Shown here in pieces: positions 22,055 to 32,950 of a stretch of DNA of 64,000 bases. The stretch lies in NCBI RefSeq assembly GCF_020497125.1, contig NC_059073.1, positions 13,785,225 through 13,849,224 of the forward strand. Reading direction: 5' to 3'. The translations under genes and the position numbers were made by a program. Position 1 is the stretch's first letter; each line of letters opens with the position of its first letter. The notes under the pieces are model-generated. The model saw only the letters and a program-made list of their open reading frames with translations. It had not been told where the DNA came from and ran no database searches. The DNA comes from Mauremys mutica (lineage: Eukaryota; Chordata; Testudines; Geoemydidae).

Positions 22055-24305
22055 CATTTAATAAATACCCACCCTTATGCACTGCCTTTTTAAAGCCACA
22101 CTTCCACTAATTTATGCACCCTACCCTATGTGATATTGTTGGAGAGCCTATAAAAGAGAGAATTCAGGGTTTTCAGACTTCTGAGGAAAGAGATTTTTTT
22201 CTTGTAACATTTTGATATGTTGTATAATGTCTCTTGCTTGGTTGTAGATTCACAGTAAACCATATTTAGTTTGAGGTTGATTGAACACTTCAGATTTGTT
22301 TCAGGAACTAATCAGTCTCAGTAGCCCTTTGATGCTTTATGCACTACAAAACATTAGAGATTATCTTCTTAAAATGGGGAGCTGAACACAGAAATCCCAT
22401 AACTAGGCTTGTCACTTTGTAGTAGTTATGCCACTTTGGAAATACAGAGACCATCGCTGTTTTCTGATGTTTTTACAGGCTAGAAGCACATCTTCATGCA
22501 CTTACCCAATAGGCCTTGAGAACAATCAAAGGGATTTGATGTGTGCAAAAGCTCTCAAATGGATTCTGTCTTATTTCATATACAGCTCTTCCGATTATTC
22601 TTCATTAGATAAGAACTATCTTTGTGATCCAAATTCAGTCTCACAGGCCTGTTGTTTACTTCATTTTCTTTCAAAACAATGAATTTAAAATTAGAAATGC
22701 AGAGTGAGCAGATAAGAAATTAAGATTTTGGAAAATTCTTTTTAGCACTAGTTTATTACATCAGTTTTATTACATCATACAGGATAATAATTTTTTTTGC
22801 TTCGGGCTTAGGGTATCAGAACCACATTTTGAACTCTTTGGAGGTTTTTGACATTTTACCAGTGACGGAAAAAAATGACTTTCACTGCCAAGCCTCGGAA
22901 ACCATTCTGCTTCAAAAGCCAACTCCAGAAATCAGCACTATTAGTGTATAACCATCTAAATTAGTGATACAATAACAACCCAACCTCACATAAGCACAGA
23001 AAGCTCGAACTGTTCATGTATGATGCTGTGAGACATACAAGAATATAGACCTATTGAGTTCTTGTCTGTCTTGATGTTGAAGGCTCATAGACTTCTTGTC
23101 CTTGGGCAACTCTAGATATCCATGTTGACAATCACTCTAATACATTGGCTCTGATTTTCATGGGTTTAGTAGTAGCCTTGTTTTTGGAACATGTACTATT
23201 CTTTGGGGATATTGTCTTTGTGGTGGGATTATGGCTGCTATATATTGCTTAGTGGGAAGTGTTTGGGATGTGCTAGTGTTTGGTGATTTAAATTAAGTAA
23301 ATGCACCTAGAGGCCTTTTTAAATTAGCACGTCTTTATAGATACAAATATAAAGAAAATAGCATCAGCTTGCAGGTCTAGAGATTTGTTGTTTCTTTCCC
23401 CCCGCCCTTGTTTGTACTGGTATTGGAGACACCAAGCATGAATAAAGCTATTATATTTTTTGATTCATAACCTACTATAATTACTTTTTATTTTATGGTG
23501 AAATAAAGCAGTTTTTCAAAAGTTGCTACCTTAGTTCTACTACCATCCCTTGAATCCACGGCGATTGATTCTAAACACATAGCTGGGCACTGGAGAATTC
23601 TGCGTGCTGTGTGCAAACATATTAAAGCAGGTACAAAGATATTGATAGTTTTTGCTTCTAATATTCCTTGTTTTTCAGACAGCTGGAAGAGAACACTGTA
23701 CTGCTCAAGGGCAGCTCTATGTATCTAGTCTGTGTAAAGATTTGTATGCAGAATAATCTGATTCCATATTTGGATGCTATGTCATTGCAGCTAGGGAACT
23801 GTATAACTTTACTGAGCAATGATTCCTTCCTTTTATCTGATATTTGGAAGAGGGTTGTTTGTTCTTTTAGTGTGTAAGTTTACAGCTTTTACTAGGAAGG
23901 GGAGACATCTTGTTCAGTCAGGAAGTTCCTCTTGAAAGATTGTTGGTAACTGGCAGAATCAAACCCACAGGCTGATCACGTGTGCTGCCACAAACCAAAC
24001 CAAACCAAAAAACCTCAACCTATTGCATTGTTGGATGAGTGATATAGCAGCCTATAGCAGTTACTTGTGGAATTAAAATTTTCTGGTTACTACATTTGTT
24101 ATTTTTAAGCTATGAACTGGATGCATCTAGTAATTAGTTGGAATATTTGCTTTGGGATTGTTCCTTACGTTATCTACTTTCTCCTTCACTCACAAAAAAA
24201 CAAGTCGCTGTTTTTCTGAGAGCTTTACTAAAGAATATATTCATTTGTCAGTGGTACTGTGTTAAATTTTAAGATATTTTAAACAGACTATATCCTTTTT
24301 TGTTT
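22055..24305. other. Unassigned sequence, no gene seen
   Basis: No repeat family or exon recognised. Contains small A- and CCAAA-rich tracts near 23,995. Confidence 0.5.
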
Positions 24306-24307
24306 TC

Positions 24308-24350
24308 AAAGCATTTTACAAACACTAGTTAATCCCCACATATCCCATTA
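24308..24350 (-). mobile_element. MIR fragment
   Basis: 'aagcattttacaaacactag' followed by 'ttaatccccacat' matches the central MIR segment in reverse complement. Short remnant. Confidence 0.4.
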
Positions 24351-24543
24351 AGGGAGGTATGGGGTCTGGTTTTGTTTTTTCCTTTTTTATGTCCAGCAGA
24401 CCAATGATGGTCCTATGAGCAGGCTGAGCCCTTACTCCACCCTTAGCAGAGTACACAGACCCTGAGTTTCCTTTCATTGGTAACTCAAAAACAGTAACAT
24501 CATGGTTCCCTTTGAAACCGACAGGCACTTCCAACCCTTTTAT

Positions 24544-24572
24544 ATACTGGATGGATGGATAGATAGATACAC
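24544..24572. repeat. (TGGA/TAGA)n microsatellite
   Basis: A short tetranucleotide run was read directly. Confidence 0.7.
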
Positions 24573-24687
24573 CTACTAGCATGACCTAGCAGTAATTACT
24601 TTGGCTTCCTTAATGCAGGTTTAGGATGACACAGCAAAAGAGCTTTGCTTTTCTATACAGAATCTTAGAATCTGCTACCCTGTTGTA

Positions 24688-24910
24688 TACAGGTCTGTCG
24701 CATCTTACACACATTTAACATGCGCGAATTCAGCTTTACGCAGTTGGCAAAAACAACAAAAAAAGAGAAAAATAACAATTTAGATACTGTTCCTGTAGTG
24801 CGGGCGATTCCGCCCGCCATTACACTCAATGTAATTTTGACTATACGCGGTTTTCGCTTTACGCGCTGACCGCGGAACGTAACCCCAGCATAAGAAGAGA
24901 CAGACCTGTA
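24688..24910. mobile_element. pogo/Tigger-type MITE with TA target duplication
   Basis: The element proper is 24,690-24,908 (219 bp), flanked by TA on both sides. Inverted ends: 'caggtctgtcgcatcttac' on the left, and 'caggtctgtctcttcttatg' read from the right end on the minus strand. The interior has CpG-rich 'acgcggttttcgctttacgc' blocks. TA duplication and layout fit Tc1/mariner, pogo-like derivatives. Confidence 0.75.
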
Positions 24911-26707
24911 TCTTTCCTTCCAGAGCCAGGCCCAGAGGTGTGCTTAAATTGTTTCTTCCATCTTGAAAGATTTTGCCAGTTTGAGAAATATTTCTTGAAT
25001 ATAAAATGGGGGGAAATCTTTGGAATAGGAAAAATCTCTGACAATGGAAGAAACTTTTGAATTGTGATTACTACATCATGCTGATGTGTGGTATAAATAT
25101 CTAGATAGGTACTGCCTCCACAGGAATTGTGCCTCCTGCTTCATTCTACAGTATTCTTGGTTCCTTTTCTGCATAGGTCTTGTTAAAGTTTTTTTAAAAA
25201 AACCTCGGTACTTTTAACCTGCTGTGTATATCCCACACAATGTCACACAAACAAAAGTAGAAGAAAGAAAACCTTTTTTTAATTTTATTTACCTGTTAAT
25301 TTCTTTTGTTATTTGGAATGTCTGACAATGTATCTGTCACAGCCTTTGTAGAGCTTACCCTGCTGGATACTCACCAGACTGCTGGGTTTAGGCCTCATAT
25401 GCCGGGCCTGTGTGCGTTAAGCTTGCTGAATTTTTAATAGATTCCAGGTCTGTCTCTTTCCTTGGCCTCTGGCACACTTCCTTCCCTTCATGGAAATGAG
25501 ACCTCACAGCCCAGCTGCTTCAGGCCCCCAGGACCAGTGCTGGCCACCCCCTGCCCCTAACTCTCCAGTAGATTAAGCACTCCTTTTCCTGAATTCCACC
25601 ACATGGATACTTTAACTTTACAGTTCGCCTCTTTAGGGGCATGTGTAAGCAGAAAAAAACAAACTCAGACTTTGAAAAGGATTCCAAAACTCCAGTTAAG
25701 CTAGCACAAGAAATATACAGATCTAGAAAAAACAATTAAACACCTGTACACCATTCCCTGTGCCTCAATTTCCTCAACACTCCTGAATGGACTTTGGGCA
25801 TAGGTCAGAGTCCTTTAGAATTGTTGGACACTCGAAACAGAAAAAAAGAATGAAACAGTTAAGCAAGCTAAATATTTTTATCTCTATTTTACAACTGGGA
25901 AAAGTGAGACAGAGAAAGTGATGCTTCTCTCTAAAACCACTTATATTTTATAATATTTGATATAAAAACTTAAGCTGTAGAAATGTCTTAACAGATCTAG
26001 AGAGTCTTGTGGGTTTTTTATTGTATTCAATCATCACTCCCTTTTCCATTGTTTTCTTATCACTTCTGTGACAGTTGCTGTTTTCACTGTTTTTGCAAGT
26101 CATTCTTTCAGGAGGTAGCATATGCTGCATGTGATTTAGAGTAGCAACTAACATTGGGTGTGATGTGACTGGAACAACCACACACATTTAACACATTCTC
26201 TCTGCTCTTACTTAGGTAAGATCTGGACAAATCTCCATAGTGCTGCAAAGCTACCAGACCAGATTTACAGTATCTTCTTCTGTTTTCAAAGTTATTTAGG
26301 TTGATAAGATCTGGAAACAAAGGGATGGTAAATCTCACATTTGGATAGCCCTCATGATTAAGGAGGCTTGTCCAGTTCACCTCTTCATTTAGAAATGAAA
26401 CAGAGCATATTGTAGCTATGACCTTTAAGCTCATTCCTTGTCTGACAAATGTCCATGGTGCAAAAAACAATAGAATGAGACCGTTTCTAAATCAGGCTTG
26501 TCTTCTGTCCATGAGGCAGCATGCTCGGTGAATTATCTGGACATATGTTTGGCCAGTAAGCTTCACAGGCAGCTCATAACTAAACTTTTACGCTTAAAAA
26601 CTCTATCTCCACTCCTGTCCCACGCCTTTGAGCTTCGTTGTCACAGTGGAAATTTGCCCTGCCTCTGCCATGATATAAGTGAAATGTGGTATGCTGCCAA
26701 TTTTAAC
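24911..26707. other. Unassigned sequence apart from a MIR fragment
   Basis: The longest open frame (minus strand, 26,108-26,470, 120 codons) has no recognisable domain and no supporting splice or promoter context. Confidence 0.5.
25865..25930 (-). mobile_element. MIR fragment
   Basis: 'tctattttacaactgggaaa' followed by 'agtgagacagagaaagtgat' corresponds to the central MIR segment in reverse complement. Confidence 0.45.
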
Positions 26708-27780
26708 TACAGTAGAACCTCAGAGTTATGAACATCAGTGTCCTGGTCTGCACCCTCACTTGAAACTGGGGGGTTTCAAAGTGAGGACCAGCATGTATCC
26801 CCCCACCCTAAAATCCTAGGGTAGTTCTTACACCCAGGAGAAACAAACCATTCCCCCTGCTTCCTCCCCCCTCCCTTTTCCTAGGAGAGAGATACCTGAT
26901 TCAAACTGCTTGAATCAAACCCAGGAGGAACTGTCTCTTCCCCCCTCACCTTCCCCTGAATTTCCACAGAAGAAGGAATTAACCAAGTCCAAAGAAAAGA
27001 AAATAATTTATTAAGAGAACAAAAAGAAAATACAAAATCTCTATGAGCCCAAGTTGGACACTCATAGGGTATAACCTTATCAATCTCTGGAGAGAATCCC
27101 CTCTCCCCCTTTCTTTCTCAGTGAAAGCAAAGTAACAGCAAACAGGAATAAAGAATTTCCTTTAGCAAACACACAATTGCAAATATAGAAATTAAATCAT
27201 AAGACTAATTCGCCTTTCTAATTAATACTCACTATTAATTAGTAGAAACTACTCCAGGAGAACTTGGAGACATGACTGGTCTCTTTTAGATTCAAAAGAG
27301 TACCTGAGACAAACAAAGAAAACACAGACAAAAGCTTCCCTCCACAGAGATTTGAAAAAATCTTGTCTCTGATTGGTCCTTCGGTCAGGTGGTCATCAGG
27401 TACTGTATGTTAACCCTTTACAGGTAAAAGAGCCCTTAACCCTTAACTATCTGTTTATGACAATCAGAGTTAGGAACTGACCGGTCAACCACACACCTCA
27501 TTTGGAACTGGAAGTACACGATCAGGGAGCAACAGAGACCTCCCCACCTGCCCAAAAAAGAGCAAATACAGTACAGTACTGTGTTAAACATAAACTACTA
27601 ACAAATAAAGGGAAAGCAGCATTTTTCTTCTGCATAGTAAAGTTTCAACGCTGTATTAAGTCAATATTTAGTTGTAAACTTTTGAAAGGACAACCATAAT
27701 GGTTTGTTCAGAATTACGAACATTTCAGAGTTATGAATAACCACCCTTCACAAGATGTTCGTAACTCTGAGCTTCTATTT
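26708..27780. mobile_element. pogo-type MITE split by a solo LTR
   Basis: The left end 'cagtagaacctcagagttat' (26,710 on) is the inverted copy of the right end 'gttcgtaactctgagcttct' (27,757-27,776). A TA precedes the left end; the terminal bases at the right have diverged. A 724-bp LTR sits at 26,739-27,462 within its left arm. Without the LTR the MITE is about 340 bp. Confidence 0.7.
26734..27467. mobile_element. Solo LTR of an endogenous retrovirus-like element, ATCAG target duplication
   Basis: The LTR proper is 26,739-27,462 (724 bp). It begins TG ('tgtcctggtctgcacc'), ends CA ('tgtttatgaca'), and is flanked by exact 5-bp copies of ATCAG at 26,734-26,738 and 27,463-27,467. No internal gag, pol or env sequence is present, so it is a solo LTR left by recombination between two LTRs. 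The target duplication and terminal dinucleotides are read directly. The retroviral class was not determined. Confidence 0.8.
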
Positions 27781-28040
27781 TCTCTCATTTACCTCTCAAG
27801 TTGCATGTAGATATTGAACCATGGTTTTGAGTCACTACATTTGTAAACATGATAGGTAATGAGCTAGTTTTATTTTTTGTAATTAAATGGTTATAAATTG
27901 TTAGATGGGATTGTTGGGTCTATATGGGGAAGATGGGATGAATGGATCTTTCTGTCCTGAACCGCTTGCACATAGTTTCTCTAGTAACTTCGAGCAATAG
28001 CCACTGCCTTGAGGGCCTTCAGGTTGTGGTCTGTTGGTCA

Positions 28041-28077
28041 AGATTATGCAGCGCATATTAAAATGCAATTTATGATT
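28041..28077 (+). repeat. 37-bp direct repeat, left copy
   Basis: Matches 28,812-28,848 at 35 of 37 positions. The two copies bracket the DIRS-derived piece. Confidence 0.85.
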
Positions 28078-28811
28078 CTTCTTTGAGAGATGTCCCTGTG
28101 GGTGCTCCGTTCCAGGTGATGGTGCGTCCCTGTGCGTTTGCTTAGAGAGTTTTGCAGCAATGCCTGCCTCGCATGTCGTTGGCGCTTCATCTAGCACGTG
28201 CGCAACTCAGACTCCTCAGTTCCTTCTCAACTGTCCCTGTCCTGAGACAGAGTTCAGCAGTCCCACTGAAAATCTTCATTTCTACTAGATTAGTGAGATA
28301 GGATAGTTTACATACATGAAGTTTCAGTTATTAGAGTTACATTCCCTACCAGAAAAAAAAAGTTTTTATTTCTTTATCCCTTAGTACAATTAGTATTAGG
28401 TTAGAAAAATGCCTGGTTCACCAGGATTTAAAAGATGCACAACATGCAGAGAGACAAAGCCTCTGTCAGATGGACACGCTCAATGTGTTCGTTGCCTAGG
28501 GGAAGCTCACATTCCTCAGAAATGTGCCCATTGTAACAAACTGAAAGCTAGGGCACCCAGAGATAGAGGCCTGAGACTGAAACTCATCTTGATGGAGAAG
28601 TCATTAAGACCAGCTTCCATCCCAGGGCAGGAACCCCCTTCCCTGCATAGGTCACTGGTCTCTTCACCGCCAAGGTCCCCAAAGACCAAAAAAATCCTCA
28701 AAAATGCAAGCCATCCTCTTTGCCTCATAGAGAGCAGACCAACACAAAACAGTCACAGACCAAATCACTCTCATCGGTGCTGGCCGCACCACAGCTCAGC
28801 ACCTATGACAC
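28078..28811 (+). mobile_element. DIRS-type element, 5' fragment (terminal repeat plus gag)
   Basis: It begins near the DIRS end motif ('ttctttgagagatgt' then 'gggtgctccgttcca'), passes a 'ctcagttccttctcaactgt' block comparable with 8,756-8,775, and runs into a gag frame with a CCHC knuckle. It lacks reverse transcriptase, recombinase and the right end. It is bounded by 37-bp direct repeats, which DIRS recombinase-mediated insertion does not normally make, so another process probably placed or duplicated it. Confidence 0.65.
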
Positions 28812-28846
28812 AGATTATGCAGGACATATTAAAATGCAATTTATGA
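28409..28846 (+). pseudogene. DIRS gag fragment with CCHC zinc knuckle (145 codons)
   Basis: The frame starts MPGSPGFKRC and carries CVRCLGEAHIPQKC at about residues 28-41 (C-x2-C-x4-H-x4-C), preceded by a CTTC pair at about residues 11-14 and followed by 'LRLKLILMEKSLRP'. This pattern is shared with the 8,987-9,175 relic and with turtle DIRS Gag-like proteins. The last dozen residues are read through into flanking sequence beyond 28,811. The intact start and 120-plus codons suggest a younger copy than the one at 8.9 kb. Intact Gag would be several times longer, so this is a truncated remnant. Confidence 0.6.
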
Positions 28847-28848
28847 TT
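28812..28848 (+). repeat. 37-bp direct repeat, right copy
   Basis: Second copy of the direct repeat at 28,041-28,077, with two mismatches. Confidence 0.85.
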
Positions 28849-28895
28849 GCCTTCATGTCTAATAGAAAACTGCAGCCTGTGAAGACTAGAGGTCC

Positions 28896-29138
28896 CAACA
28901 CAAAAGTGTCACGTATCAGAGGGGTAGCCGTGTTAGTCTGGTTCTGTAGAAGCAGCAAAGAATCCTGTGGCACCTTATAGACTAACAGACGTTTTGCAGC
29001 ATGAGCTTTCGTGGGTGAATACCCACTTCTTCGGATGCAACCGAAGAAGTGGGTATTCACCCACGAAAGCTCATGCTGCAAAACATCTGTTAGTCTATAA
29101 GGTGCCACAGGATTCTTTGCTGCTTCAACACAAAAATG
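28896..29138. mobile_element. Penelope-like terminal repeat in palindromic form, 13-bp target duplication
   Basis: The insert is 28,909-29,125. 'caacacaaaagtg' (28,896-28,908) and 'caacacaaaaatg' (29,126-29,138) flank it. Arms at 28,950-29,034 and 29,041-29,125 are reverse complements at 84 of 85 positions, around a 6-base centre. The left arm begins after the 'gtagccgtgttagtctg' block typical of Penelope 3' ends. Both strands therefore encode the same peptide by chance. No reverse transcriptase or endonuclease is present. Confidence 0.8.
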
Positions 29139-29139
29139 C

Positions 29140-31030
29140 TATATCTTGATCTGAGCGCTCATGTGAATGTTGCACACTGGGACCTGTCGTCTCTCTGAGC
29201 TGCACCTTCAAACTAGAGAGAAGAGCAATTTCAAGATGCTCCATTTCAAGCAGATTCTTGGTAGCCCTTGAGTTCCTGACAAGTTTCCAATGCAGCCCTT
29301 GTTCGACTAAGTTTGGGTGCCCTTGATGCACACATCAGAGGATACCACTTGTTTTCCATGTTTTTTGTAGCAAATTTCTGGATTTATCTCTTTGCTTGAG
29401 ACACAAATGCTAAAATCTATTTGTTGCCAACTGCCTAAAAGCAAGTAAAAATTATTTTAGGAGGAAAGAAATCAAGCAGGGAAGCATAGCTAGTCATTAT
29501 TTAAATGACTGTTTCATAGCAATTTTCTCTTGAAATAACCTTCTGGTTTCTGAAATTGTGGAGCATTATTTATTTCAATGGCCAAAAATCTTTCTTGCTC
29601 AAACCTCCTCATACTACATGCATTATTATAGCAGTGATGAAAAGCCAACCCCAGATAACTGACTAATAATATTAATAGGGACTATATGTCAATGAGGTGA
29701 CGACAACTATAATGCTTCAGAAAATGCAAATCATTATCCAAGCAACTTAGCAACATCTTTGGGGTTTGAACTGAAGAACATTCTAGTAGTCTTTCACTGC
29801 ATAGATCAAAGGTCATGCCACATGTCCTAGTAGTAGCACTTGGTGTGAGGCAGTGTAAGGAAGTGGAAAGGGCGCAAGACTTTGAAAAAATACACACAGA
29901 TTCTCTCCTCATTACTGCATGAATGCATGTGCTGGCTCTGGTTCTTCCTTGAGAAATGAGACTATAGTTAAGGCACTGTTGGAGGGTCTGCCCCGAGCCA
30001 AAACCATGGCATGCACTACCTTGTGAGGGTGCCATGTTGTTCCAGAGGATAAGCTCAGAAGTCATGTTGTTGAGCATTCAGTATTTATTTCTTGTCACCT
30101 GCCTCAAAGAAACATACTTAAGAAGAATTTTTTAAGTAAAAAGAAATTGCCTTTAATCATTTCAGAATGCCCAATTTTGTGCAGTAGTGTTTCTTTTAAA
30201 TGTATGGTCTGCTGCGTTCCAGGCAAATACCCTCACTCAGTTGATCTGTTTGCTACAAACCTGCAGTAAATGGAATTATTCCTAATAATTTTCCCCTTAG
30301 GGTATCCTCACAGGTCTTCTCATACGGTAGTATTAGAAGTTTCTTTAAAACCTGGATTTAATTTGAGACCCATTCAGACCACAGAAGTTTTGTAGAAATG
30401 CAGCTATAGTTTGGCTCCAGGTCTTGTCAGATTGCTAGTGGTGTCAGAATTCATTGCCATCTGAGGGCTGTTCGGTGGCTTACGCAAAATGTGTTGTTTC
30501 TTCTCAGTCTGGTCCTACAAGATAGGTGTCATTATCATAAAGCCATCCCCATGACTGGTCCTTTATTGGTTATCTCAGCTCTGTCAGTCGTTATCTCCTA
30601 TCTAAGTTTTAATAGTGCATTAATTGCTGTAGTATTTAACATTGAGTCAGATTTTCAGAAGAGCTCGGCTCCTCTATAGACAAAAATGTTAAGGGGACTT
30701 TTGATTCTAATAGTCTTCCTCTCTCAGCTGAAGATCATCTATTCCAGTAGATTTGTTTGGTTTGCACATCTCTCAGATGTTTTGTTTTATAGGTAAATTT
30801 TCTCTATTTGAGTTTGGCTTGTCAGTTTGCAAGAAGTTGTCATTTTATCATTGGTAAAACCTTTCCTTCTGTAAGCTCAGTATCCATGTGATATGTAAAA
30901 AAGGCACTGCAAAGCCCTGACAGGCACTTTCCGTAGAACAGTAAAAGGCTCCAGGCTAGGGCTTGATGTTTGAAATCTACCTAATCTGATTTATGGCTGT
31001 AGAACTTACACTTATAAAACCTGCATTAGT
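29140..31030. other. Unassigned sequence, no gene seen
   Basis: The minus-strand frame at 29,682-30,077 (131 codons) shows no known domain. No repeat family recognised with confidence. Confidence 0.5.
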
Positions 31031-31054
31031 CAGAAACTGTCCTTTGCAGCAGTT

Positions 31055-31610
31055 AAACACCCGAGGCTGGCCTGGGTCAGCTGACTCGGGTTTGCAGGGC
31101 TCGGGCTGTAAATGTTTGAAATCAGGCTGGAGCCCAAGCTCAGAGACCCTCCCTTCTCATGGGGTCCCAGATCTCAGGCTCCAGCTCAACCCCGAACATC
31201 TAAAGCCAGGGGCGGCTCTAGACCCCAGCACGCCAAGCACGTGCTTGGGGCGGCATGTCACGGGGGGCGCTCTGCCGGTCCCCGGGAGGGCGGCAGGCAG
31301 CTCCGGTGGACCTCCCGTAGGCGTGCCTGCGGAGGGTCTGCTGGTCCCGCGCGGCTTCGGTGGAGCCGCGGGACCAGCGGACCCTCCGCAGGCACGCCTG
31401 CGGGAGGTCCACCGGAGCCGCGGGACCGGCGACCGGCAGAGTGCCCCCCGCGGCATGCCGCCCTGCTTGGGGCGGTGAAATGTCTAGAGCTGCCCCTGTC
31501 TAAACCACAGTTGTACAGCTCTGCCATCTGAGGACCACAAGCCCAAGTCAGCTGACCCAGGCTAGCCAAGGGAGCTTAGTTGCTATGTGGACAGATGTTT
31601 GGAGTTCAGT
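31055..31610. mobile_element. GC-rich palindromic MITE, split by a hAT MITE
   Basis: 'ggctggcctgggtcagctga' on the left mirrors 'tcagctgacccaggctagcc' on the right, and other blocks (for example 'ctggagcccaagctcagaga') also fit the known turtle hairpin MITE related to the copy at 21,248. It is interrupted by the element at 31,207-31,498. Confidence 0.6.
31199..31506. mobile_element. hAT-type palindromic MITE 4
   Basis: The element proper is 31,207-31,498 (292 bp), with flanks 'tctaaagc' and 'tctaaacc' (7 of 8 identical). The ends 'caggggcggctctaga' and 'tctagagctgcccctg' are inverted. The interior is a nearly perfect GC-rich hairpin (around 31,290-31,440), so overlapping frames on both strands (31,112-31,569) are mirror artefacts, not genes. 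Confidence 0.8.
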
Positions 31611-31884
31611 GGGGCATGACTGGGTAAAAGATGACAGATTTAATTACATTGTATCTCCAGCATTTGGCAGAAGCTGTATTGCTGTTTATAATTGATTTTT
31701 TGAAACCACCTTTATTTAAGTAGCATAAGCATTATGGGGAGTGAAGAGCTATAGGCCACTAGCATTAGGCTAACAATTATTTATTATGATGCTTAGAGTG
31801 TCCATGCCTAACAGCCCATTTGGAGATGAGGGCCTAGGGAACAGAGAAATTATGTCCCTGATCCCGTGATTCTCTGTTCACATG

Positions 31885-32030
31885 CACTCTGCTTCTTTTT
31901 TGCACAGTGCTTTACAGGATTAGACATAAGGAACTTGCCTAAATTCTCACAATAAATTTGTGGCCAAGATGGAAATTGAACCTCCATCTTCTGTCCAGTG
32001 CAGTGCCTTAACCATAAGACCTTCCTCTCA
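31885..32030 (-). mobile_element. MIR/CORE-SINE fragment
   Basis: 'cacagtgctttacaggatta' in the middle and 'ggaaattgaacctccatctt' with 'gccttaaccataagacc' at the right are the tRNA-like head and core of MIR in reverse complement. Confidence 0.5.
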
Positions 32031-32139
32031 GTTAGAAATCCTATTTTGTTTATAGTTTATTATGACCATGAAAATATGCGCAAAATGATCTCCCATTTAA
32101 GTTCCATCTTTTTTAAAATTGCTTTAACACAACCTGAAA

Positions 32140-32300
32140 TCAGGAGGAAGTATAGTTTAGTGGTTAAAGGAGTGGGCTGGAAAATGGCGCTCCCTAAGTT
32201 ATGTTCCTGGTGCTTTCATTGTCTCTCTTATGATGGGCAAATCATTTAACATCTGTGCCTCAGTGTGCCCCTCTGTAAAATAAATACACTAGTGCTGAAC
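32140..32300 (+). mobile_element. MIR/CORE-SINE
   Basis: 'gtatagtttagtggttaaag' with 'agtgggctgg' is the tRNA-like head. It is followed by 'gatgggcaaatcatttaaca' and 'ctgtgcctcagtgtgcccct' with 'ctgtaaaat', the MIR core in forward order. Confidence 0.7.
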
Positions 32301-32950
32301 CACTTCATAAGGGATGTTTCATAGAGTTTAAGGCCAGATGGGACCATCAGACATCTGGTCTGACCATCCAGATACATCTATATGAAGCCAAAAGACTTCA
32401 GTTAGACCAAAATATTTCGGTCCTCAAACACACAGGTAAAGAACAGGAGAGACCAAGGTGCCACCAATGCCTGACTCCCCTGCAGTGGTTGGGAATTTAT
32501 TAGGTGGGATATGCCCAGATGTTCCAGCAGGCAAAGGACAGGCCTTGCTATGAATTGAAAAAAATCCAACTTCCCTACCAATCTGACCTGGGGGGAAATT
32601 CCTTCCTGTCCCCAATTCTGGTGATCAGTATGACCCTGAGCATGTGAGCAAGACACACCAGCTAGGCATCTAAAAAGGATTCTCTGTACCACCTCAGAGC
32701 TCCAGCCCACCCTCTCCAGCTGTTGCCAATCTCTAATGCTTCAGAGGAAAGAAAGCCCCATCTGTGCTCCAAAAATACATTTAACCAGTATTGCAGGGGA
32801 TGGGGGCGGGTGGCGGTGGGAGAAGAAATATTCCTTCCTAACCCTTGCAAGGAATCACTGAAGCATGAGACTTGTTTATCTTAATAAAGAGCTGCAAATG
32901 TTATGACTATGTTGAGGACAATGATGGCAATCTTGTTCTCTCCATGCTGC

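Noticed and set aside
28815..29149. Identical peptides encoded on both strands as a possible paired gene
   Set aside because: Explained by the 85-bp Penelope palindrome.
31112..31569. Proline/arginine-rich frames on both strands in a GC-rich island
   Set aside because: The island is a hAT hairpin MITE with near-perfect symmetry, not a CpG-island exon.
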